64,000 bases of DNA from Halospina sp040196175 (GCF_040196175.1 NZ_JBEFNF010000003.1:62001-126000), one strand, 5' to 3'. Shown: positions 42,385-52,400, numbered from the stretch's first letter. The notes: a model not told the origin generated them from the letters alone. A program made the numbers and translations.

Positions 42385-44217
42385 TTATTCCACCGTTACG
42401 CTCTTGGCCAGATTCCGCGGCTGATCCACGTCCGTACCCTTGAGAACGGCCACATGGTACGACAGCAGCTGAAGCGGCACGGTACACAGCAGCGGCGCCA
42501 AAACCGGATCAGTGTGAGGGATGGTCATGACGTGAGTGCCTTCCCCATCGGCCATGGCAGTCTCGGTATCAGCGAACACGAACAGCTCGCCGCCACGGGC
42601 ACGTACCTCCTGGAGATTGGATTTGAGCTTCTCCAGAAGATCGTTCGAGGGCGCTACGGTCACCACCGGCATTTCGCTGTCGACCAGCGCCAGTGGCCCG
42701 TGCTTGAGCTCACCCGCGGGATACGCCTCGGCATGAATGTAGGAGATCTCCTTGAGCTTGAGCGCGCCCTCCATGGCCACGGGATAGAGTGCACCGCGCC
42801 CCAGAAAAAGGCTGTGATGCTTGTCCATGAACCACTGCGACAGCGTCTGGATGGCATCATCCAGATTCAGAATGGTTCGCATCTGCTCCGGAATAGCGCG
42901 TAGGGCCTGGACCAGTTCCGCCTCACGCTCGGCCTTAAGGCCATGGTGGCGTGCCAGCGCCAGCGTGAACATCAGAAGCGCTGTAAGCTGTGTGGTGAAC
43001 GCCTTGGTCGAGGCCACCCCGATCTCGGGGCCGGCATGGGTCATCATGACCATGTCCGACTCACGCACAAGGGAGCTGCCCGGCACATTGCAGATCGCGA
43101 GCGCAGCACGGAATCCAGCGTCCCGGGCCTGACGCAGAGCAGCCAGCGTGTCAGCCGTCTCACCGGACTGGGAAATGCTCAGGAAGAGGGTACCGTCCTG
43201 GATTACATGCTGGCGGTAACGGAATTCGGAAGCTACCTCAACGCTACAAGGGATGCCCGCCAGTTCCTCAATCCAGTAACGGGCCACCATACCGGCGTGG
43301 AAACTGGTACCGCAGGCGATAATCTGGACATGGCGTATGTCACCGAGCAATCTCGACGCTTCGGTGCCCAGAGCCTGCTCGAGGACGCGGGTCTCGGTCA
43401 CTCGCCCCTGCAGCGTGGCGTCAATCACATCCGGTTGTTCGTGGATCTCCTTAAGCATGAAATGGCGGTAGTTACCCTTTTCGGCCGCATCCGCGTTATG
43501 CTCAAAGCGATTAACGGCTCGCTCCACCGTTTCGCCGCCAGAATCGGTGATCGTGACAGTGCCAGCGCGGACAAGGGCTGTGTCCCCCTCAGCGAGGTAG
43601 ATGAACCGATCCGTCACCGGCAGCAGAGCGAGCTGGTCCGACGCCACGAAATGCTCACCAATACCCACACCGATCACCAACGGGCTACCCTGTCGCGCCA
43701 CGAGCAGCGTCTCTGGTTCATCCGCGTGCAGCAACGCCAAAGCATAGGCGCCCTGAACCTGAGCAACCGCATTATGAAAGCCCTTGATCAGGTCAGCCGC
43801 TTTATCGTATTCGCGTGCAATGAGGTGGGCGAGAACCTCGGTGTCAGTCTCCGACGTGAAGGTGTAACCACTCGCCTGGAGATCCTCCCGGAGCGATTCG
43901 AAGTTTTCGATGATGCCGTTATGCACGACGGCAAGCTGCTCACCAGACATATGCGGGTGGGCATTCGCGGCGGAGGGCTTACCATGGGTAGCCCAACGGG
44001 TATGGGCAATCCCCAGGTGACCCTCCGGCGGGTTCTGACCAACAGCCTCTTCCAGAGCGGCCACTTTGCCGACTTCCCTCTGACGCTGGACGCCCCTTCC
44101 CGGCTCCAGAACGGCAAGACCGGCCGAGTCATAGCCGCGGTACTCCAGCCGTTTGAGACCCTCAATCAGAATCCCCTGAACGTCACGGCATGCTGCCGCT
44201 CCCACGATTCCGCACAT
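42385..44217 (-). CDS. glmS: Glutamine-fructose-6-phosphate aminotransferase
   Basis: Makes glucosamine-6-phosphate, the first step towards UDP-GlcNAc for peptidoglycan and LPS. 610 residues, the standard length. The catalytic Cys2 starts the glutaminase domain (MCGIVGAAACRDVQGILIEGLKRLEYRGYDSAG). Two SIS domains follow, with ACGTSFHAG, SQSGETADTLAALR and EVASEFRYRQ. The end is the conserved DVDQPRNLAKSVTVE. It lies two bases after glmU, so the two steps of UDP-GlcNAc synthesis are co-transcribed. Confidence 0.98.
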   Translation of the reverse strand: MCGIVGAAACRDVQGILIEGLKRLEYRGYDSAGLAVLEPGRGVQRQREVGKVAALEEAVGQNPPEGHLGIAHTRWATHGKPSAANAHPHMSGEQLAVVHNGIIENFESLREDLQASGYTFTSETDTEVLAHLIAREYDKAADLIKGFHNAVAQVQGAYALALLHADEPETLLVARQGSPLVIGVGIGEHFVASDQLALLPVTDRFIYLAEGDTALVRAGTVTITDSGGETVERAVNRFEHNADAAEKGNYRHFMLKEIHEQPDVIDATLQGRVTETRVLEQALGTEASRLLGDIRHVQIIACGTSFHAGMVARYWIEELAGIPCSVEVASEFRYRQHVIQDGTLFLSISQSGETADTLAALRQARDAGFRAALAICNVPGSSLVRESDMVMMTHAGPEIGVASTKAFTTQLTALLMFTLALARHHGLKAEREAELVQALRAIPEQMRTILNLDDAIQTLSQWFMDKHHSLFLGRGALYPVAMEGALKLKEISYIHAEAYPAGELKHGPLALVDSEMPVVTVAPSNDLLEKLKSNLQEVRARGGELFVFADTETAMADGEGTHVMTIPHTDPVLAPLLCTVPLQLLSYHVAVLKGTDVDQPRNLAKSVTVE

Positions 44218-44219
44218 GC

Positions 44220-45617
44220 CTAGTCTTCTCCCTTCTTTTTGCTGTCCTGGTCGTCATCCGTTTCCGCCACCCAATCCGGGATATTACGCTGCCGGCTACG
44301 GGCGACGGCCAATTCCCGGTCAGCCACGTTCCGATTAATGGTGGATCCCGCTCCGGTTACGCTGCGCGCCCCCAGCGTAACCGGGGCCACCAGGGAGGTA
44401 TTGGAGCCGATGAAGACCCCATGGCCAAGGGTTGTATGGTGCTTACTTGTACCATCGTAATTGCAGGTGATTGTACCGGCGCCAATATTCACGGCTTCGC
44501 CCATCGTCGTATCGCCGACATAGCTCAGGTGGTTCACCTTGGATTCCGCGCCAATGCTGCTTTTCTTGATTTCAACAAAGTTGCCCACGCGAGCGTTACG
44601 CCCAACCAGGGCATCCGGGCGCAGACGTGCGAAGGGGCCAATTACCGCCCCTTGATCCACCCTGGCGCCTTCAATCAACGAATAAGCGTCTACTCGTACA
44701 TCTGAACCGACACGACAATCGCGGAGAACCACTCCGGGGCCGATATGGACGCGATCGCCCAGAACCACCTCGCCTTCCATAACCGCGTTTACATCAATCA
44801 CCACATCATGGCCGGTTTCCACCCGCCCCCGGATGTCTATCCGGGCGGGATCCGCCAGGCTTGCGCCGCCAGCCATAAGCATCAGGGCCTGCTGATGCTG
44901 GAACCAGCGCTCCAACTGCGCAAGCTGTGCGCGATTGTTCACACCCTGTACTTCTTCCGGTTCATCGGGCTGTGAAACCTGAATGCCGAGACCTTCCGTC
45001 CGTGCCAGCGCGATCACATCGGTCAGATAGTACTCAGCCTGGGCATTGTTTGAGGACAGTGCCGGTAGCCAGCGTTTCAGCTTTTCAGCGGGCGCACCAA
45101 GAAGACCCGTATTCACCTCGCTGATTTGCAGCTGCTCCGGTGTCGCATCCTTCTGTTCCACAATACCCGTAACGTCACCGCGGCTATCACGCAAAATACG
45201 CCCATAGCCAGCGGGATCGGAGAGGTTAACCGTCAGCAGACCCAGACAATCCCTGGCTATAACAGCAGCCAGACGTGACAGGGTTTCAGGGGAGGTCAGG
45301 GGCACATCGCCGTAGAGCACAAGAACCCTGGCAGTTTCCGGAATTCCGGGGAGAGCCTGGGCGACCGCATGGCCGGTGCCCAACTGTTCCCTCTGGATCA
45401 CCCACTGGATGTCACTACCGGGCGTTTGCTCCCGCACCTGGTCAGCGCCGTGACCAATCACCACGTGCAACCCATCCGGTTGAAGGCCACGCGCGGTGGT
45501 CAGAACATGATTCAGAAGCGACCGCCCCGCGAGGGCATGGATGACTTTGGGCAGGGAAGACTTCATCCGGGAGCCCTGGCCGGCGGCCAGGACGACGATA
45601 TGCAAAGGTGTCGCCAT
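44220..45617 (-). CDS. glmU: Bifunctional GlcNAc-1-P uridyltransferase / GlcN-1-P acetyltransferase
   Basis: Acetylates glucosamine-1-phosphate and adds UMP to give UDP-GlcNAc. 465 residues. The N-terminal pyrophosphorylase domain (about 1-230) has VLAAGQGSRMKSSLPKVIH. The C-terminal left-handed beta-helix (about 250-450) shows repeated hexapeptides and the acetyltransferase motif GAGTITCNYDGTSKHHTTLG with the catalytic His. AGGAG lies before the ATG. Separated from atpC by about 110 bases holding a terminator; glmS follows. Confidence 0.98.
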   Translation of the reverse strand: MATPLHIVVLAAGQGSRMKSSLPKVIHALAGRSLLNHVLTTARGLQPDGLHVVIGHGADQVREQTPGSDIQWVIQREQLGTGHAVAQALPGIPETARVLVLYGDVPLTSPETLSRLAAVIARDCLGLLTVNLSDPAGYGRILRDSRGDVTGIVEQKDATPEQLQISEVNTGLLGAPAEKLKRWLPALSSNNAQAEYYLTDVIALARTEGLGIQVSQPDEPEEVQGVNNRAQLAQLERWFQHQQALMLMAGGASLADPARIDIRGRVETGHDVVIDVNAVMEGEVVLGDRVHIGPGVVLRDCRVGSDVRVDAYSLIEGARVDQGAVIGPFARLRPDALVGRNARVGNFVEIKKSSIGAESKVNHLSYVGDTTMGEAVNIGAGTITCNYDGTSKHHTTLGHGVFIGSNTSLVAPVTLGARSVTGAGSTINRNVADRELAVARSRQRNIPDWVAETDDDQDSKKKGED

Positions 45618-45637
45618 CCGTTCGTACTCCTTGGATC

Positions 45638-45690
45638 AGAAAAACCGCATCGGATCGTGCCCCAGAAGGGACATAATCGGCAATGCGGTT
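45638..45690 (-). terminator. Intrinsic terminator of the atp operon
   Basis: On the minus strand AACCGCAT (45690-45683) pairs with ATGCGGTT (45650-45643), followed directly by a run giving five T. The loop holds an inner hairpin, TGTCCC-TTCT-GGGGCA, so the whole makes a compound stem. It lies between atpC and glmU and would separate the two operons, at least partly. Confidence 0.65.
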
Positions 45691-45726
45691 CTCAGGAACA
45701 ACCCGATTGTCCGGATCCGATGCTTG

Positions 45727-46149
45727 TCAGCGCTTCTTGCGCCGCAGCTTTTCCAGGGTCCGGAGCTGAGCAGACGCCTCAGCCAGGCGCGCAGCAGCAC
45801 GGGAGTAGTCCATTTCGCTGCTGCGATTGGCCAGCTCACGCTCAGCTTCCTGGCGTGCCCTCTCAGCAGCGGCCTCATCCATATCATGGGCTCGCTCGGC
45901 GGTGTCAGCCAGGATTGAGATCTTTTTGGGCTGGACCTCGAGGTAGCCTCCGGAAACAAAGAAAACTTCTTCTTTGCCATCCTCCATCCGGATGTTAACC
46001 GGCCCCGGAGCCAGCCCGGTCAGCATGGGCGTGTGGCCTGCCATGACGCCCAGCTCGCCGTTACTTGCGGTCGCGGTCAGCATCTCCACCTCGCCGGAGA
46101 AGATGCTTTCCTGCGCGCTCACAATGTCACACTGTACGGTGTTAGCCAT
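45727..46149 (-). CDS. atpC: ATP synthase epsilon subunit
   Basis: 140 residues, last gene of the atp operon. Part of the central stalk; its C-terminal helices can act as an inhibitory brake. N-terminal beta-sandwich (CDIVSAQESIFSGEVEMLTATASNGELGVMAGHTPML) and the helical hairpin from about residue 90 (ERAHDMDEAAAERARQEAEREL). Length and motifs are standard. Confidence 0.97.
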   Translation of the reverse strand: MANTVQCDIVSAQESIFSGEVEMLTATASNGELGVMAGHTPMLTGLAPGPVNIRMEDGKEEVFFVSGGYLEVQPKKISILADTAERAHDMDEAAAERARQEAERELANRSSEMDYSRAAARLAEASAQLRTLEKLRRKKR

Positions 46150-46178
46150 TGGTTACGCCTCTCTCAGTCGGAAATGGA

Positions 46179-47570
46179 TTACGCGGCTTTGTTTTCCATT
46201 TCCTTCGCTTTTTCGACCGCCTCGTCGATGCTGCCGACCATGTAGAACGCCTGCTCAGGCATGGAGTCGTATTCACCGTCAAGGATACCCTTGAAGCTGC
46301 GGATGGTCTCCTTCAGAGACACGTACTTCCCGGGAGAACCGGTGAAGACCTCGGCCACAAAGAACGGCTGCGACAAGAAGCGCTCGATCTTACGCGCACG
46401 ATCAACGGTCTGCTTGTCTTCCTCGGAGAGCTCATCCATACCCAGGATGGCGATGATGTCCTTCAGCTCTTTATAGCGCTGCAGAACGCCCTGAACGCCA
46501 CGAGCCACTTCATAGTGCTCTTGGCCCAGAATCAGCGGATCAAGCTGACGACTGGTGGAGTCCAGCGGGTCAATCGCCGGGTAGATGCCCTTGGCAGCGA
46601 TCTCGCGCGCCAGTACGACGGTCGCGTCAAGGTGCGCAAAGGTAGTCGCGGGTGATGGGTCTGTCAGGTCGTCAGCCGGTACATAGACTGCCTGCACAGA
46701 AGTAATGGAGCCAGTCTTGGTGGAGGTGATCCGCTCCTGAAGCTTGCCCATCTCCTCAGCCAGAGTCGGCTGATAGCCCACTGCGGAGGGCATACGGCCC
46801 AGCAGCGCGGACACTTCCTGGCCCGCCAGGGTGTAACGATAGATGTTGTCAATGAACAGCAGGACGTCACGGCCTTCATCGCGGAACTTTTCGGCCAGGG
46901 TCATGCCGGTCAGAGCGACGCGCAGACGGTTACCCGGCGGCTCGTTCATCTGGCCGTACACCATCGAGACCTTGTCCAGAACGCCCGATCCCTTCATCTC
47001 GTAATAGAAGTCATTACCTTCTCGCGTACGCTCACCGACACCAGCGAACACCGAAAGCCCGGAGTGTTCCTTCGCGATGTTGTTGATGAGCTCCATCATA
47101 TTCACAGTCTTGCCCACGCCAGCACCGCCAAAGAGGCCTACTTTACCGCCCTTGGCAAAGGGGCAGATAAGGTCGATGACCTTGATCCCGGTTTCCAGCA
47201 ATTCCTCGGATGCCGACTGGTCCGCGTATCCCGGTGCCTTGCGGTGAATGGTCCAGCGTTCCTTTTCACCAATCTCACCCACCTCGTCCGTGGGCTCGCC
47301 GAGTACGTTCATGATGCGACCAAGAGTCTCTTCGCCAACCGGTACTTTGATGCCTTCACCGCTACCGGTCACACTCATGCCACGCTTGAGCCCCTCGGTG
47401 GTACCCATGGCGATGGTGCGCACCACGCCATCACCAAGCTGCTGCTGGACTTCCAGGATGGTACCCACGTCATCCAGCTGCACGGCATCATAGATGTTGG
47501 GTACGGAATCACGCGGGAATTCCACGTCGATAACCGCCCCGATGATCTGAACGATACGTCCACTACTCAT
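46179..47570 (-). CDS. atpD: ATP synthase beta subunit
   Basis: Catalytic subunit of F1, 463 residues. Walker A is GGAGVGKTVNM (near 150-160), the catalytic glutamate region is AGVGERTREGND, and Walker B is DVLLFIDNIYR. The string SALLGRMPSAVGYQPTLA is characteristic. Note IYR where many relatives have IFR. It sits between atpG and atpC with short gaps. Confidence 0.98.
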   Translation of the reverse strand: MSSGRIVQIIGAVIDVEFPRDSVPNIYDAVQLDDVGTILEVQQQLGDGVVRTIAMGTTEGLKRGMSVTGSGEGIKVPVGEETLGRIMNVLGEPTDEVGEIGEKERWTIHRKAPGYADQSASEELLETGIKVIDLICPFAKGGKVGLFGGAGVGKTVNMMELINNIAKEHSGLSVFAGVGERTREGNDFYYEMKGSGVLDKVSMVYGQMNEPPGNRLRVALTGMTLAEKFRDEGRDVLLFIDNIYRYTLAGQEVSALLGRMPSAVGYQPTLAEEMGKLQERITSTKTGSITSVQAVYVPADDLTDPSPATTFAHLDATVVLAREIAAKGIYPAIDPLDSTSRQLDPLILGQEHYEVARGVQGVLQRYKELKDIIAILGMDELSEEDKQTVDRARKIERFLSQPFFVAEVFTGSPGKYVSLKETIRSFKGILDGEYDSMPEQAFYMVGSIDEAVEKAKEMENKAA

Positions 47571-47606
47571 GCTTGCTTCCTCACTAACTCAGTATTCGGT
47601 ATCGCC

Positions 47607-48467
47607 TTAAACGGCCGCTGCACCACTGACGATTTCGGAAATTTCCTGCGTGATGTTGGCCTGACGGGCCTTGTTGTACTCGGTTTTGAGATCGTCGATG
47701 ATCTCGCCGGCGTTGTCGGTCGCGCTCTTCATGGCAATCATCCGAGCGGCCTGCTCACAGGCGATGTTTTCAACCACACCCTGATACACCTGGGATTCGA
47801 CATAGCGGGTGAGAAGCCCGTCAAGCAGAGTCCGCGGATCCGGCTCATAGAGATAATCCCAACGGTACTTGCCGTCCGGCTCGGCTTCCGCCTGGAGCGG
47901 CAACAGCTGCTCAATCTCTGGTGTCTGGGTCATGGTGTTCACAAACTTGTTATATGCCACATAGAGGCGATCGATGGTGCCGTCCCGATAGGCGTCCAGC
48001 ATCACCTTAACGCTGCCGATGACCTGCTCGGCGCTGGGCCGATCCCCGAGCTGGGTTTCCGACGCCACTATATTGGCACCCACCACGTTCAGGAAGACGT
48101 TGGCTTTCTGACCGAGCGTGCAGAAATCCGACGGCACGCCCTTGTCATTCCAGGCCCGGCTGTCCTTGAGCGTGGTCTTGAACAGATTGTTGTTCAGTCC
48201 ACCACAGAGACCGCGATCCGTGGAGACGACAATGTAGCCCACGCGATTCGCATTCCGTGCTTCCATGAACGGATGCCGGTAATCAGAATCAGCTTCCGCA
48301 AGGTAGCCGATGACGTCCCGGATCTTGTTCGCATAGGGGCGGGTCAGCTCCATGCGCTCCTGAGCTTTACGCATCTTGCTCGCCGCCACCATTTCCATGG
48401 CGTTGGTGATCTTCTGCGTATTCTGGATGCTGGAGATCTGAGTGCGTATTTCTTTTCCGCTGGCCAT
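47607..48467 (-). CDS. atpG: ATP synthase gamma subunit
   Basis: Central rotor stalk of F1, 286 residues. The N-terminal helix (EIRTQISSIQNTQKITNAMEMVAASKMRKAQERM) and the C-terminal helix (ARMIAMKSATDNAGEIIDDLKTEYNKARQANITQEISEIVSGAAA, quoted in part by its start and end) form the coiled-coil shaft. The Rossmann-like middle has STDRGLCGGLNNNLF. Standard length and place between atpA and atpD. Confidence 0.97.
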   Translation of the reverse strand: MASGKEIRTQISSIQNTQKITNAMEMVAASKMRKAQERMELTRPYANKIRDVIGYLAEADSDYRHPFMEARNANRVGYIVVSTDRGLCGGLNNNLFKTTLKDSRAWNDKGVPSDFCTLGQKANVFLNVVGANIVASETQLGDRPSAEQVIGSVKVMLDAYRDGTIDRLYVAYNKFVNTMTQTPEIEQLLPLQAEAEPDGKYRWDYLYEPDPRTLLDGLLTRYVESQVYQGVVENIACEQAARMIAMKSATDNAGEIIDDLKTEYNKARQANITQEISEIVSGAAAV

Positions 48468-48535
48468 AGTTCAGTGCCCTTTTTCCGGTTAATCGCTTCG
48501 CAACCGTGTCGGGGCCCGTTGGGCCCCGGCCGGTA

Positions 48536-50080
48536 TTACCAGCTCTGGGTCGACTTGAACTTCTCCAGCGCTGACTTGAGGCCGCTTTTAACCTCGTCGT
48601 TCAGATCACCGGACTCATTGATCTTGGCCAGAAGCTCGGACTGTTCCGTGCGCATATAGTCCATGAGCGACTTTTCAAATGCCACGATCTGCTTGGCATC
48701 CACGCCCTCAAGGTAACCCTCGTTGGCGGCGTACAGTACCGTGGCCATCTCACCAACGGACATGGGCGCGTATTGTTGCTGCTTCATCAGCTCGGTAACC
48801 CGAGCACCATGCTCCAGCTGCTTACGCGTGGCTTCGTCAAGATCCGAAGCGAACTGGGCGAAGGCCTGAAGCTCGCGATACTGCGCCAGCGCCAGACGGA
48901 TGCCACCACCCAGCTTTTTCATGATCTTCGTCTGCGCGGAGCCGCCCACACGGGAAACTGAAATGCCGGCGTTCATGGCCGGACGGATGCCGGAGTTGAA
49001 CAGATCGGTTTCCAGGAAGATCTGACCGTCGGTGATAGAGATCACGTTGGTCGGTACGAAGGCGGAAACGTCCCCGGCCTGGGTTTCAATGATCGGCAGC
49101 GCCGTCAGTGATCCCGTCTTACCAGTTACCTCACCATTGGTCGCCCTCTCAACGTATTCAGGGTTGACCTTGGAGGCGCGTTCCAGAAGGCGGGAATGAA
49201 GATAGAACACATCCCCTGGGTAAGCTTCACGACCCGGCGGGCGACGCAGCAGCAGCGAGATCTGACGATAGGCCCACGCCTGCTTGGTCAGGTCATCGTA
49301 AACAATGAGTGCGTCTTCACCGCGGTCGCGGAAGAATTCACCCATGGAGGTGCCGGCATAGGGCGCCAGGAACTGCATGGATGCCGGGTCGGCGGCGCCT
49401 GCAGCAACAACAATGGTGTTATCCATGGCGCCATGCTCTTCAAGCTTACGCACAACGTTGGCAATGGTGGACTGCTTCTGACCAATCGCCACGTAGATGC
49501 ACTTAATGCCGCTGTTCTTCTGGTTGATGATGGTATCAACGGCCACAGCGGTCTTACCGATCTGGCGGTCACCGATGATCAGCTCACGCTGGCCACGGCC
49601 TACGGGAACCATGGTATCAATCGGCTTGAGGCCAGTCTGGACCGGCTGATTCACTTCTTCACGGGCGATTACACCAGGCGCAACCTTTTCGATTGGCGTA
49701 GTCTCGGTGGTTGCCGCCTCACCCTTACCGTCGATAGGGTTACCCAGGGCATCCACGACCCGGCCGAGAAGCTCGCGGCCTACCGGTACTTCGAGAATGC
49801 GTCCGGTGCAACGCACGGTCTGACCTTCCGCAAGGCCCTCGTCCTCACCAAGCACAACGGCGCCGACCGAATCCCGCTCGAGGTTCAGGGCCATGCCGTA
49901 GTTGCCGTTCTGGAACTCAACCATCTCACCGTACATAACGTCGGCGAGACCGTGGATGCGGACGATGCCGTCGGAAACGCTAACGATCGTCCCTTCATTG
50001 CGAGCTTCAGAAGACACATCGAGCTTATCGATGCGCTTCTTGATGATCTCGCTGATTTCGGATGGATTCAGTTGCTGCAT
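48536..50080 (-). CDS. atpA: ATP synthase alpha subunit
   Basis: Non-catalytic nucleotide-binding subunit of F1, 514 residues. The N-terminus MQQLNPSEISEIIKKRI is typical. Walker A is GDRQIGKTAVAVD (near 170-182). PGREAYPGDVFYLHSRLLERA and the arginine-finger region SVSRVGGSAQTKIMKKL are present. Standard length; 69 bases separate it from atpH. Confidence 0.98.
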   Translation of the reverse strand: MQQLNPSEISEIIKKRIDKLDVSSEARNEGTIVSVSDGIVRIHGLADVMYGEMVEFQNGNYGMALNLERDSVGAVVLGEDEGLAEGQTVRCTGRILEVPVGRELLGRVVDALGNPIDGKGEAATTETTPIEKVAPGVIAREEVNQPVQTGLKPIDTMVPVGRGQRELIIGDRQIGKTAVAVDTIINQKNSGIKCIYVAIGQKQSTIANVVRKLEEHGAMDNTIVVAAGAADPASMQFLAPYAGTSMGEFFRDRGEDALIVYDDLTKQAWAYRQISLLLRRPPGREAYPGDVFYLHSRLLERASKVNPEYVERATNGEVTGKTGSLTALPIIETQAGDVSAFVPTNVISITDGQIFLETDLFNSGIRPAMNAGISVSRVGGSAQTKIMKKLGGGIRLALAQYRELQAFAQFASDLDEATRKQLEHGARVTELMKQQQYAPMSVGEMATVLYAANEGYLEGVDAKQIVAFEKSLMDYMRTEQSELLAKINESGDLNDEVKSGLKSALEKFKSTQSW

Positions 50081-50149
50081 GCCTGTGTCCTCAAAATATT
50101 CTGCAAATGACCGCGTGTCGGAATTCGGTGCCTGCCATGCCTGGCGGAC

Positions 50150-50686
50150 TCAGGCGCCCATGGCATTCGACAGCCTGTTCAGGCGCCCGCGCAGCGAAGC
50201 GTCGATGACCTCGTCACCCGCACTGATAACCACGCCGCCGATGATGGACTGATCGGTCTGAACACTGAGTTCAACCGTGCGATCCAGACGCTTCTCCAGA
50301 GCCTGAGTGAGCCGTTGCTTGTGCTCATCGGTCAATTCAAAGGCGGTGGTTAGCGTAACGTCCACAATCCGCTCATGCTCATGGCGGTAGGCTGCAAAAA
50401 TCGCTGCCACAGATGGAAACAAAGGCAACCGGCGGTTTTCAGCCATGATCTGGATGAAGTTTTCAACCGGCTCCGGGAGCGGGTTTTCAAAAACGTCCCG
50501 GATGAGCTGGATCTTTTCCTGGGCGCTGAGGCCCGGATGCCGCAGGACCGAGGCCATGCGGCCATCGCTGGTGATGGCCGCCAGCAGATTGAGCGACTGA
50601 CTCCAGTCATCGAACTGACCACTATCGCGTGCCGCCTCAAATGCCGCCCGCGCATAGGGTCGGGCGAGTGACGTTGACTCTGCCAT
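50150..50686 (-). CDS. atpH: ATP synthase delta subunit
   Basis: Peripheral-stalk subunit joining F1 to the b dimer, 178 residues. N-terminal helical domain with TSLARPYARAAFEAARDSGQ, C-terminal part with the conserved IIGGVVISAGDEVIDASLRGRLNRL. Twelve bases after atpF. Confidence 0.97.
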   Translation of the reverse strand: MAESTSLARPYARAAFEAARDSGQFDDWSQSLNLLAAITSDGRMASVLRHPGLSAQEKIQLIRDVFENPLPEPVENFIQIMAENRRLPLFPSVAAIFAAYRHEHERIVDVTLTTAFELTDEHKQRLTQALEKRLDRTVELSVQTDQSIIGGVVISAGDEVIDASLRGRLNRLSNAMGA

Positions 50687-50698
50687 GTTGGACCTCGT

Positions 50699-51169
50699 CT
50701 ACAGTTCCGCGGAGAGCTTATCCAGCATCTCGCTATGGGCCTTGGCGTCGACGGAAGATTCGAGAATCTTTTCCGCACCGGCAATGGCAAGGCTGGCTAC
50801 TTCAGCGCGCAACGCATCGCGCGCCTGCTGGCGCTCCTGTTCGATCTCGTCGCGGGCCTGAGCCAGCAGCCGGTCACCCTGTTCGCGGGCTTCGGTTTTG
50901 GACTCTTCCACAATCTGGTTGGCGCGCTTGTTCGCCTTTTCCACGATTGCAGCCGCTTCGTCGCGAGCTTCACGCAGTTCCTGAGTTGCCCGTTGCTGGG
51001 CCAGTTCAAGATCCTGGTTCGCCCGGTCGGAGGCAGCAAGGCCATCGGCGATCTTCTTCTGGCGTTCCTGCATGGCCTGAACAATCGGCGGCCATACATA
51101 TTTCACACAGAACACAATGAAGATGAAGAAGCCAATGGTCTGCCCGATCATCGTGAGGTTGATATTCAC
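50699..51169 (-). CDS. atpF: ATP synthase b subunit
   Basis: Peripheral stalk, 156 residues. One N-terminal membrane helix (TMIGQTIGFFIFIVFCVKYVW) and a long charged coiled coil. The start codon is GTG (51169), with AGAGGT a few bases before it; this gives the usual N-terminus MNINLTMIGQ. Standard place between atpE and atpH. Confidence 0.96.
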   Translation of the reverse strand: MNINLTMIGQTIGFFIFIVFCVKYVWPPIVQAMQERQKKIADGLAASDRANQDLELAQQRATQELREARDEAAAIVEKANKRANQIVEESKTEAREQGDRLLAQARDEIEQERQQARDALRAEVASLAIAGAEKILESSVDAKAHSEMLDKLSAEL

Positions 51170-51248
51170 GGCGTTCTACCTCTTTCCGATTCGTTGCGTT
51201 CGGGACGATGGGGCAGCCACTGCATGACCACCCCTCAACCATCCGGTG

Positions 51249-51473
51249 TTATGCAACAACAAAGATCAGGTAAAGACCGATACCCACACCGATCATGGAA
51301 ACCGCGTCCAGAAGACCCGCCATAATAAAGGTCTTGGTCTGAAGCTCAGCAGCCATTTCCGGCTGGCGCGCGGTGGTTTCAAGCAGTTTGCCACCCAGAA
51401 GGGCGAAGCCGACAGCAGTACCCAGAGCACCAGAGGCGATCATGATTGCGGCAGCGATGATTACGAGTTCCAT
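51249..51473 (-). CDS. atpE: ATP synthase c subunit
   Basis: Rotor-ring proteolipid, 74 residues, two membrane helices. The first has the Gly/Ala pattern SGALGTAVGFALLGGK, the loop RQPEM is conserved, and the second helix carries the ion-binding carboxylate Asp in LLDAVSMIGVGI. The Asp (not Glu with partner Gln/Thr) points to proton rather than sodium coupling, as is usual in this group. Confidence 0.97.
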   Translation of the reverse strand: MELVIIAAAIMIASGALGTAVGFALLGGKLLETTARQPEMAAELQTKTFIMAGLLDAVSMIGVGIGLYLIFVVA

Positions 51474-51528
51474 AACAACTCCTGATTTAACGACGGTTTA
51501 GGGGTTTAGGGTCATCAAAGTTTGATGG

Positions 51529-52383
51529 TTAATGCTCTTCATGGGCCATGCTCAGATACACGATCGTGAGCACCATAAAGATGAAGGCCTGTAGCGTGAT
51601 CACCAGTATGTGGAAAATCAGCCAAGGCACCTGCAGCGTCCACTGAGCCCATAATGGCAGCAACGCGATCAGGATAAAGATCACTTCACCCGCGTACATG
51701 TTGCCGAACAACCGCAGCGCGAGAGAGAACGGTTTGGCCAGAAGGCCCACGGTCTCAAGGACGAGATTGAACCAGGTCATTGACCAGTGATTGAAAGGCG
51801 AGAAGCTAAGCTCTTTGGTGAAGCCCCCGAGCCCTTTCACCTTAATGCTGTAATAGAGCATCATCAGAAACACACCGATAGCCATGCCAAACGTGGCGTT
51901 GGGGTCGGTGGTCGGGACGATGTTGCTGTACTCGATGCCCATCGCTGAGGTCAACGCCGGGATGTAATCAACCGGTATCAGCTTGAGCGAGTTCTGCAGG
52001 AACACCCAGACAAACACGGTAAGCGCGATCGGGCCAATCATTGGGTTACGCCCGTGGAAGGTATTTTTCACAAGGTCTTGGGTGAACTCCACTACCATTT
52101 CCACGGCATTCTGGAGCTTACCGGGCTGATCGGGGGTCGCGGCTTTGGCAACCATCCGGAACAGGACCAGAAAGATGATGCCGGTCAATGCCGACATGAA
52201 AAGAGTGTCAACGTGAAACGCCATGAAGCCCATATCAGAGGCTTCGGTTCCGGACTTGGCAATGGTCCAGGTGGCTTCGTCGAGCACGGTGCCGTTGGCA
52301 CGCTCATAGCCTTCCGGCAGTTTGCCGTAGGTGAGGTTCGTCAGATGGTGCTGTATGTATTCCGCTGGAGATTCACCTGCCAT
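51529..52383 (-). CDS. atpB: ATP synthase a subunit
   Basis: Membrane stator that carries the proton half-channels, 284 residues with five to six helices. The essential Arg lies in SLALRLFGNMYAGEVIF, and the last helix has HILVITLQAFIFMVLTIVYLS. N-terminal ESPAEYIQHHLTNLT is typical of gammaproteobacterial AtpB. Follows atpI by 17 bases. Confidence 0.97.
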   Translation of the reverse strand: MAGESPAEYIQHHLTNLTYGKLPEGYERANGTVLDEATWTIAKSGTEASDMGFMAFHVDTLFMSALTGIIFLVLFRMVAKAATPDQPGKLQNAVEMVVEFTQDLVKNTFHGRNPMIGPIALTVFVWVFLQNSLKLIPVDYIPALTSAMGIEYSNIVPTTDPNATFGMAIGVFLMMLYYSIKVKGLGGFTKELSFSPFNHWSMTWFNLVLETVGLLAKPFSLALRLFGNMYAGEVIFILIALLPLWAQWTLQVPWLIFHILVITLQAFIFMVLTIVYLSMAHEEH

Positions 52384-52400
52384 GTTCTACTCTCGCCCTG

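Noticed and set aside
42943..44223. Plus-strand open frame antisense to glmS (426 codons)
   Set aside because: Entirely opposite a highly conserved gene, no ribosome-binding site and no known domain.
47064..48659. Plus-strand open frame across atpD, atpG and atpA (531 codons)
   Set aside because: Runs antisense to three certain ATP synthase genes and their gaps; a shadow of codon bias.
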